Assembly: GCA_002426495.1 (NCBI GenBank)
Contig: DIQC01000012.1
Coordinates: 6,553 to 33,855 of the forward strand
Origin: Thermacetogenium sp. UBA5472
GTDB lineage: Bacteria > Bacillota > DSM-12270 > Thermacetogeniales > Thermacetogeniaceae
Direction: 5' to 3'
DNA: 27,303 nucleotides
A program made the translations under genes and the position numbers. The notes beneath the pieces were generated by a model. The model ran no database searches. It saw nothing but the letters and a program-made list of their open reading frames with translations, and was not told where the DNA came from. Positions within the stretch are counted from its first letter, which is position 1; every line of letters begins with the position of its first letter. Shown here in pieces: positions 22,929-27,303 of this stretch.

Positions 22929-23420
22929 GTGCGGCTGTTATTTGTTTGTACAGGCAATACCTGTCGTAGCCCGATGGCTGAGGCCTTAGCCTCTAAAGTG
23001 TTAACGAGTTTAAATTTAACTGAAAAGATCCAGATCTTTTCAGCGGGCATTGCGGCTTTTCCCTGCGCTCCAGTCAGTGATGAGGCGCATTCTGTTCTCT
23101 CAGGGCAGGGGCTTGATCTGTCCGGGCACAAGGCAAGACAGCTGACCGAAGAGATGGTAAATGATGCCGACCTGATTTTAACAATGACCGCTGCCCAAAA
23201 ACAGCTACTGCAAGATCTCTTTCCAGACATGGCAAAAAAGATCTTTATAGTTAAAGAATTTGCTGAACACTCTCAAGATATAGAGGACATAAATAAGCAA
23301 GAGCAGTTCAGTTATGATATAGCTGACCCTTGCGGCAAATCCGAAGCTGTCTATCAGCAGTGTGCTGAGGAGCTGTCCCAAGCCATCGAGGGTGTCATTA
23401 AACGAGTCGTTAGTGGTTAG
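22929..23420 (+). CDS. ywlE: Low-molecular-weight phosphatase, YwlE (protein-arginine) type
   Basis: Cysteine-based LMW phosphatase of 163 aa. The P-loop CTGNTCRS starts at residue 7 (C7 nucleophile, R13) and the general-acid segment is DPCGKSE. The threonine at P-loop position 11 is the residue known to favour phosphoarginine over phosphotyrosine in B. subtilis YwlE, and gene order agrees, so a protein-arginine phosphatase opposing an McsB-type kinase is likely. GTG 22929 follows AAGGAGGG; the reading frame is open upstream into mntP. The final residues RVVSG and the stop are encoded by a heptad repeat tract (23405-23432). Confidence 0.9.
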   Translation: MRLLFVCTGNTCRSPMAEALASKVLTSLNLTEKIQIFSAGIAAFPCAPVSDEAHSVLSGQGLDLSGHKARQLTEEMVNDADLILTMTAAQKQLLQDLFPDMAKKIFIVKEFAEHSQDIEDINKQEQFSYDIADPCGKSEAVYQQCAEELSQAIEGVIKRVVSG

Positions 23421-23432
23421 TCGTTAGTCGTT
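23405..23432. repeat. Four-unit heptad tract at the ywlE 3' end
   Basis: AGTCGTT, AGTGGTT, AGTCGTT, AGTCGTT in perfect 7-bp register, 17 bp before a REP-like palindrome. The phosphatase stop codon (23418-23420) lies inside it. Confidence 0.8.
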
Positions 23433-23449
23433 GGAAGTGGGAATAAAAA

Positions 23450-23478
23450 TGACACAGAAGAACCGTCCCCCTGTGTCA
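23450..23478. repeat. REP-like palindrome, minus orientation
   Basis: Arms TGACACAG (23450-23457) and CTGTGTCA (23471-23478) are perfect inverted copies. The minus strand of the centre reads GGGGACGGTTCTT, the family core, with arms wholly different from the GAGACGCG group. Confidence 0.8.
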
Positions 23479-23500
23479 AATTTTGCAAAGAGGAGTTGTT

Positions 23501-23977
23501 GTGGGTGTGGAAGGGGTATCTATCGCTATTGGCTGCGACCATGCCGGCTTAAACTTAAAAAAGAGCATTATAGAGCATTTCCAGGATAAAGGGGCAATAT
23601 TTACGGATTTCGGTGTAGAAACTGCTCAGTCTGTGGATTACCCGGATATCGCACTTGTGGTTGCGGAATCTGTTGCCGGTGGAGAGAGCAGCTATGGGAT
23701 ATTGGTATGTGGAACAGGGATCGGTATGGTGATGGCTGCCAATAAAGTACCTGGGATCAGGGCGGCTCTTTGTCACGATACCTTTACTGCTCGGGCTGCC
23801 AGGGAGCACAATGATGCTAATGTATTAACCCTAGGGGAGAGGGTGACTGGTCCAGGCCTTGCTTGTGAGATTGTAGAGACATGGCTGGATGCATCCTTTC
23901 AAGGTGGACGTCATGAAAAAAGGATCGCTAAGATCAAGGCCATCGAAGAAAAATATTGCCATTGCTCCAAACTATAA
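23501..23977 (+). CDS. rpiB: Ribose-5-phosphate isomerase B
   Basis: Interconverts ribose 5-phosphate and ribulose 5-phosphate; 158 aa, RpiB/LacAB fold. It opens IAIGCDHAGLNLK (Asp-His active-site pair), then VCGTGIGMVMAANK with the catalytic Cys and anion hole, and HNDANVLTLGERV. GTG 23501 is chosen because AAAGAGGAG ends about 6 bp upstream; GTG 23507 and TTG 23483 are alternatives in frame. The repeat cluster between ywlE and rpiB separates them by about 80 bp, so an independent message is possible. It is followed after 18 bp by glyA. Confidence 0.95.
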   Translation: MGVEGVSIAIGCDHAGLNLKKSIIEHFQDKGAIFTDFGVETAQSVDYPDIALVVAESVAGGESSYGILVCGTGIGMVMAANKVPGIRAALCHDTFTARAAREHNDANVLTLGERVTGPGLACEIVETWLDASFQGGRHEKRIAKIKAIEEKYCHCSKL

Positions 23978-23995
23978 TAATGGAGGAATAACAGG

Positions 23996-25234
23996 ATGGA
24001 CCTTATTGAGCAGTATCTTATGCCCAAGGATATAGAGTTGGCTGCAGCTATCCGCTGTGAAGAGAAACGGCAGCGGGAAAAGCTGGAATTGATTGCTTCA
24101 GAAAATTACACCAGTCAGGCGGTCATGGCAGTTCAGGGGAGTGTTTTAACCAATAAATATGCAGAAGGGTATCCTGGTAAGCGTTATTATGGCGGCTGCC
24201 AGTGTGTTGATCTCGCAGAGGAACTGGCTATCAAACGAGCTGAAGAGCTTTTTGGGGCGGAACATGCCAATGTGCAGCCCCATTCTGGGGCACTGGCTAA
24301 CCTGGCTGTCTATTTTGCGGCATTAAAACCAGGGGATCGCATTTTGGGGATGGCTTTGGCCCACGGCGGGCATCTGACACACGGTTTTCCCGCCAATATT
24401 TCAGGGAAGTATTATGAAAATTATAATTACGGAGTCAATAGTGATGGCTTTATAGACTATGAGGATATTAGAAAAAAGGCTCTTCAGGTGCATCCTAAGC
24501 TGATCATCGCCGGGGCAAGCGCTTATCCGCGGGTGATTGATTTTCAAGCATTTGCTGAAATTGCCGAGGAATGCGAGGCCCATTTAATGGTGGATATGGC
24601 TCATATAGCTGGTTTGGTAGCGGCGAAAGTCCATCCCAGCCCTGTTCCTCATGCTCATTTTGTTACCTCAACAACACACAAGACACTGGGCGGGCCCCGG
24701 GGTGGCCTGATTTTGTGCCAGGAGCAGTTCGCCAAAAAGATCGATAGCGCAGTATTTCCGGGGCTTCAGGGCGGGCCCCTTATGCATGTTATCGCTGCCA
24801 AGGCTTTATGCCTGAAGGAAGCGGGAACAGATGAGTTTCAGAGCTATATCACCCAAGTTGTCCGCAATGCCGCTGTATTGGGAGAGGTTTTGCAGCAATT
24901 CGGGTTCAGCCTTGTCTCCGGGGGAACTGATAACCATATGCTGCTTGTGGATCTGCGCAGCAAAAACCTCACTGGAAAAGATGCCGAATTAATGCTGGAT
25001 GAGGCCGGCATAACTGTGAATAAAAACATGGTGCCTGGTGATCTTCAACCCTCACGGGTAACCAGTGGCATCAGAATCGGTACCCCAACAGTGACCTCCA
25101 GGGGAATGGGGGAGAAGGAGATGGAACAGATAGGAACTGCCATCCATTTGGTCCTCTCCTCTCCGGGTGAACATGGAAAACTTCAGGAAGCACAGCGGAT
25201 CGTTCAAAAGCTGTGCGCTGAATATCCGGTATAA
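23996..25234 (+). CDS. glyA: Serine hydroxymethyltransferase
   Basis: PLP enzyme converting serine and tetrahydrofolate to glycine and 5,10-methylene-THF, the main one-carbon entry; 412 aa, full length. Motifs: LIASENYTS, EGYPGKRYYGGC, the PLP-contacting VDMAHIAGLV and the Schiff-base lysine in TSTTHKTLGGPRGG (K229), then IGTPTVTSRG. ATG 23996 has a GGAGGA site upstream. In B. subtilis it follows ywlF/ywlG as here. The stop is 3 bp from a REP-like palindrome. Confidence 0.98.
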   Translation: MDLIEQYLMPKDIELAAAIRCEEKRQREKLELIASENYTSQAVMAVQGSVLTNKYAEGYPGKRYYGGCQCVDLAEELAIKRAEELFGAEHANVQPHSGALANLAVYFAALKPGDRILGMALAHGGHLTHGFPANISGKYYENYNYGVNSDGFIDYEDIRKKALQVHPKLIIAGASAYPRVIDFQAFAEIAEECEAHLMVDMAHIAGLVAAKVHPSPVPHAHFVTSTTHKTLGGPRGGLILCQEQFAKKIDSAVFPGLQGGPLMHVIAAKALCLKEAGTDEFQSYITQVVRNAAVLGEVLQQFGFSLVSGGTDNHMLLVDLRSKNLTGKDAELMLDEAGITVNKNMVPGDLQPSRVTSGIRIGTPTVTSRGMGEKEMEQIGTAIHLVLSSPGEHGKLQEAQRIVQKLCAEYPV

Positions 25235-25237
25235 TAG

Positions 25238-25264
25238 GAGACACGGGGACGGTTCTCGCGTCTC
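25238..25264. repeat. REP-like palindrome after glyA
   Basis: Arms GAGACACG (25238-25245) and CGCGTCTC (25257-25264) pair with a single A-C mismatch around GGGACGGTTCT. It closely matches the elements at 16212 and 19656. Confidence 0.78.
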
Positions 25265-25302
25265 ACCCTCTCGGTGACTGTCGCTGCATGGGACTGGAAG
25301 TG

Positions 25303-25338
25303 AGTGGTTAGTGGGTGGCAAGTTGGTGGTTAGTGATT
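25303..25338. repeat. Degenerate heptad tract after glyA
   Basis: AGTGGTT, AGTGGGT, GGCAAGT keep a 7-bp period, then one inserted base, then GGTGGTT and AGTGATT. It is the same flavour as 23405-23432, but more worn. Confidence 0.55.
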
Positions 25339-25430
25339 GGGGAAATTAAGTTATGCAAAGTGGTTGTAAATGTTGCCGGACTATGTGTGCCATTTCTTTA
25401 GCCAATGCACGGAAGTTTCCAGATATTTCA

Positions 25431-25508
25431 GGTTTCTGACTTCTGCTTTTCCCGTTGGTTAATAGAAGAAGGTTTTTTCCGACACCTGACATCCGGTTTC
25501 TGGCTTCA
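25431..25508. repeat. CTTCT-type heptad tracts before the deaminase gene
   Basis: GGTTTCT, GACTTCT, GCTTTTC, CCGTTGG at 25431-25458, and GGTTTCT, GGCTTCA at 25495-25508, each in 7-bp register. With the two repeats upstream, they occupy much of the 294-bp gap between glyA and the deaminase. I see no promoter or gene in that gap that I can support. Confidence 0.5.
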
Positions 25509-25528
25509 ATATTTGGGGGTGGTGAATT

Positions 25529-26044
25529 TTGACAAGGCCTGGATGGCATGAATACTTCATGGAAATCGCACAGGTTGTGGCGAAGCGTTCCTCCTGTCTC
25601 AGGCGTCAGGTGGGAGCACTGATCGTCAAAGAGCGGCAGGTTCTCTGTACAGGCTACAATGGTGTTCCTACAGGTGTTCCCCATTGCAGTGAGGTGGGGT
25701 GTATGAGAGAGCAGCTTCACATTCCCTCCGGTGAACGTCATGAACTGTGCCGCGGTCTGCACGCAGAGCAGAATGCCATTATTCAGGCAGCTTATCATGG
25801 CGTTTCCATTAAGGGGGGAGCGTTTTACATCACTCATAAACCCTGCATTATGTGTGCCAAGATGATCTGTAATGCTGGTATTAAGAGTGTTTATTATCAA
25901 GGGAATTACCCTGACCAGATGGCAGCTGATTTATTCCGGGAATCCGGAGTTGAGCTGCTCTGTTTGGGAGATTACAATATGGGAGATGATGGTCAAAGTG
26001 GAAGAAATGAAGACAAAGGATATCACTCTGCCTCGCTTGAATAA
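25529..26044 (+). CDS. Deoxycytidylate (dCMP) deaminase, ComEB-like
   Basis: Zinc-dependent CDA-fold deaminase converting dCMP to dUMP, feeding dTMP synthesis; 171 aa. The zinc/catalytic motifs are HAEQNAI (H78 ligand, E80 proton shuttle) and PCIMCAK (C106, C109 ligands). An insertion with CxxxxxxCM and later Cys/His residues (about 53-71) is typical of the dCMP-deaminase subgroup, where it binds a second zinc. The TTG start 25529 gives the family N-terminus (RPGWHEYFMEIAQVVAKRS) but the upstream GGGGGTGGTG is its only Shine-Dalgarno-like site. It overlaps the MazG-like gene by about 58 bp. Its B. subtilis relative is comEB. Confidence 0.93.
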   Translation: MTRPGWHEYFMEIAQVVAKRSSCLRRQVGALIVKERQVLCTGYNGVPTGVPHCSEVGCMREQLHIPSGERHELCRGLHAEQNAIIQAAYHGVSIKGGAFYITHKPCIMCAKMICNAGIKSVYYQGNYPDQMAADLFRESGVELLCLGDYNMGDDGQSGRNEDKGYHSASLE

Positions 26045-26342
26045 TCTGCAGCCGACACTGGAATCGACAGCATTCAAGCTGATGGAGGAAACAGGGGAAC
26101 TAGCTCAGGCTATCGGCAAATTCCGAGGGATGAGCGGCGAGCGTACTGAGATGAGCGAACAGCAGGTGATGGACATGATCCTACGGGAGCTGCTGGATGT
26201 AGCCCAAACTGCGGTTTCTTTGATGTTCGTGCTGGAAGAGGAATATGGCGCAGATATCGGACTGGCTATGGAGCGGCATATTGAAAAATTGATCGAAAAA
26301 GAATATATATGTGTGGAAAGAAATCATGAAAGCAAAGAGTGA
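25986..26342 (+). CDS. MazG-like nucleotide pyrophosphohydrolase
   Basis: Small all-alpha NTP pyrophosphatase-like protein, about 118 aa. The metal-binding ExxE pattern lies in FKLMEETGELAQAIGKF, and a second acidic helix has RELLDVAQTAVSLMFVLEEEYG. MazG-like enzymes hydrolyse non-canonical or excess (d)NTPs to NMPs. ATG 25986 or 25989 is the likely start (GGGAG just upstream, close spacing); ATG 26007 is also possible. The gene overlaps the deaminase upstream by tens of bases and the epimerase downstream by 17 bp, so the three form one unit; pairing with dCMP deaminase fits a nucleotide-pool role. Confidence 0.85.
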   Translation: MMVKVEEMKTKDITLPRLNNLQPTLESTAFKLMEETGELAQAIGKFRGMSGERTEMSEQQVMDMILRELLDVAQTAVSLMFVLEEEYGADIGLAMERHIEKLIEKEYICVERNHESKE

Positions 26343-27303
26343 AAACATTAAAATTTTAAGTGTATTTGGCACACGGCCAGAGGCCATTAAAATGGCCCCG
26401 GTGGTTCGTGAATTAGAATCCTGTGCCGATGTGGAAAGCAGGGTAGTGGTGACTGCTCAGCATCGAGAGATGCTTGACCAGGTAATGGAAGCCTTTAATA
26501 TCAAACCTGATTATGATCTGGAGATTATGCGTCAGGGGCAGGATCTGTTTGATGTTACTATAGCTGTGTTGAGTGGTTTGAAGGGTATCCTGCAAAGGGA
26601 GCGCCCTGATATGGTGCTGGTGCAGGGGGATACGACAACTACCTTTACCGGTGCTCTGGCTGCTTTCTACTGTCAAATACCTGTGGGGCACATAGAGGCA
26701 GGGTTGCGTACCTATCAAAAATATGCACCCTTTCCTGAAGAGGTAAATAGGGTGCTTACAACACGCCTAGCTGATCTGCACTTTGCTCCTACAGATAGAT
26801 CCCGGGAAGCCCTCTTGAAAGAGGGGATCGATAGCAAGGGGGCTTTTGTTACAGGTAATACGGTCATCGATGCCCTTTATCAGGCTTTGGAAAAACCTTT
26901 TGCTCTCACACCCGAGCTTGCCCGTCCATTTCAGGAGAATAAGCGAGTCATTTTGTTGACAACTCACAGGCGAGAAAATTTGGGGGCACCGCTGCAGAAC
27001 ATTTATCATGCTCTACGAGAGGTGTTAGGATCACATCCGGATGTAGGGGTTGTTTTTCCTATGCATAAGAATCCGGCAGTGCGCCGAGAGGTAAACAGCG
27101 TATTGCGCGGGGTTGAGCGAGTTTATCTGACAGAGCCTCTGGATTACCTCCCCTTCATCAATGTGATGAAGGTGTCCCATCTGGTTCTAACAGATTCTGG
27201 GGGAATCCAGGAGGAGGCTCCGGCACTGGGGAAACCGGTGTTGGTTTTGCGTGAGGTGACAGAAAGGCCTGAAGCAGCTGCTTTTGGTACAGCTCGGCTG
27301 ATC
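26326..27303 (+). CDS. wecB: UDP-N-acetylglucosamine 2-epimerase, 3' end outside window
   Basis: Non-hydrolysing UDP-GlcNAc 2-epimerase (WecB/MnaA), giving UDP-ManNAc for teichoic-acid linkage or surface polysaccharides. 326 codons are present from ATG 26326 to the window edge, with no stop; the family is about 370-390 aa, so roughly 50 residues are missing. Visible blocks: VFGTRPEAIKMAPV, TAQHREMLDQ, VQGDTTTT, GHIEAGLRT, FPEEVNR, TTHRREN, the catalytic-loop LTDSGGIQEEAPALGKPVLV and TERPEA. The start overlaps the MazG-like stop by 17 bp. In many Firmicutes this gene lies just upstream of the atp operon. Confidence 0.95.
   Translation, partial: MKAKSENIKILSVFGTRPEAIKMAPVVRELESCADVESRVVVTAQHREMLDQVMEAFNIKPDYDLEIMRQGQDLFDVTIAVLSGLKGILQRERPDMVLVQGDTTTTFTGALAAFYCQIPVGHIEAGLRTYQKYAPFPEEVNRVLTTRLADLHFAPTDRSREALLKEGIDSKGAFVTGNTVIDALYQALEKPFALTPELARPFQENKRVILLTTHRRENLGAPLQNIYHALREVLGSHPDVGVVFPMHKNPAVRREVNSVLRGVERVYLTEPLDYLPFINVMKVSHLVLTDSGGIQEEAPALGKPVLVLREVTERPEAAAFGTARLI

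Overview
The window looks like chromosomal core sequence from an anaerobic, probably spore-forming Bacillota (class Clostridia, Peptococcia/Syntrophomonadia-like). The evidence is gene order shared with Bacillus subtilis (pyrG, fba, transaldolase, rho, rpmE, prfA, prmC, sua5/ywlC, mntP/ywlD, ywlE, rpiB/ywlF, glyA), strong Shine-Dalgarno sites, many TTG starts, a Spo0-type soluble histidine kinase and a four-cysteine L31 protein. Genus cannot be told from the sequence. No phage, insertion sequence, CRISPR array, rRNA or tRNA was found.

Layout. (1) 38-4657: a tightly overlapping signalling operon with a double-domain KaiC-like ATPase, a single-domain KaiC-like ATPase, a cysteine-rich V4R-domain protein, a small winged-helix protein, a 49-residue unknown ORF and a soluble PAS histidine kinase. 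I see no response regulator. (2) 4753-11106: argS, a UlaG-like metallo-beta-lactamase-fold hydrolase, pyrG, a FemX-type peptidoglycan-bridge aminoacyltransferase and a divergent alanine racemase. (3) 11274-13490: a multi-cysteine protein of unknown function, class II fructose-bisphosphate aldolase and a small transaldolase. (4) 13491-16214: a 359-bp structured non-coding stretch, rho, and an exported LysM-M23 peptidase. (5) 16437-19660: rpmE, a YqhQ-like DUF1385 membrane protein, prfA and prmC. (6) 19884-21032, the only minus-strand gene: a DUF1646 permease, separated from prmC by a bidirectional terminator. (7) 21226-27303: sua5, mntP, a YwlE-type phosphatase, rpiB, glyA, dCMP deaminase, a MazG-like protein and a UDP-GlcNAc 2-epimerase cut by the window end.

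The genes mostly serve translation (argS, rpmE, prfA, prmC, sua5), nucleotide metabolism (pyrG, dCMP deaminase, MazG-like), sugar-phosphate and one-carbon metabolism (fba, transaldolase, rpiB, glyA) and envelope building (FemX, alr, LysM-M23, wecB). PrmC methylates the GGQ glutamine of its neighbour PrfA.

Two layers are not explained by ordinary gene content. The first is the KaiC/V4R/kinase operon, the best candidate for an undescribed signalling system. The second is a pair of interspersed repeat families. One is a REP-like palindrome with conserved core GGGGACGGTTCT and variable but self-complementary arms. The other is a set of degenerate 7-bp-period tracts. They sit next to each other at several gene ends, supply stop codons and C-terminal residues to neighbouring genes, and in one case (prmC, 19065-19099) a heptad tract appears to lie in frame inside an essential gene.
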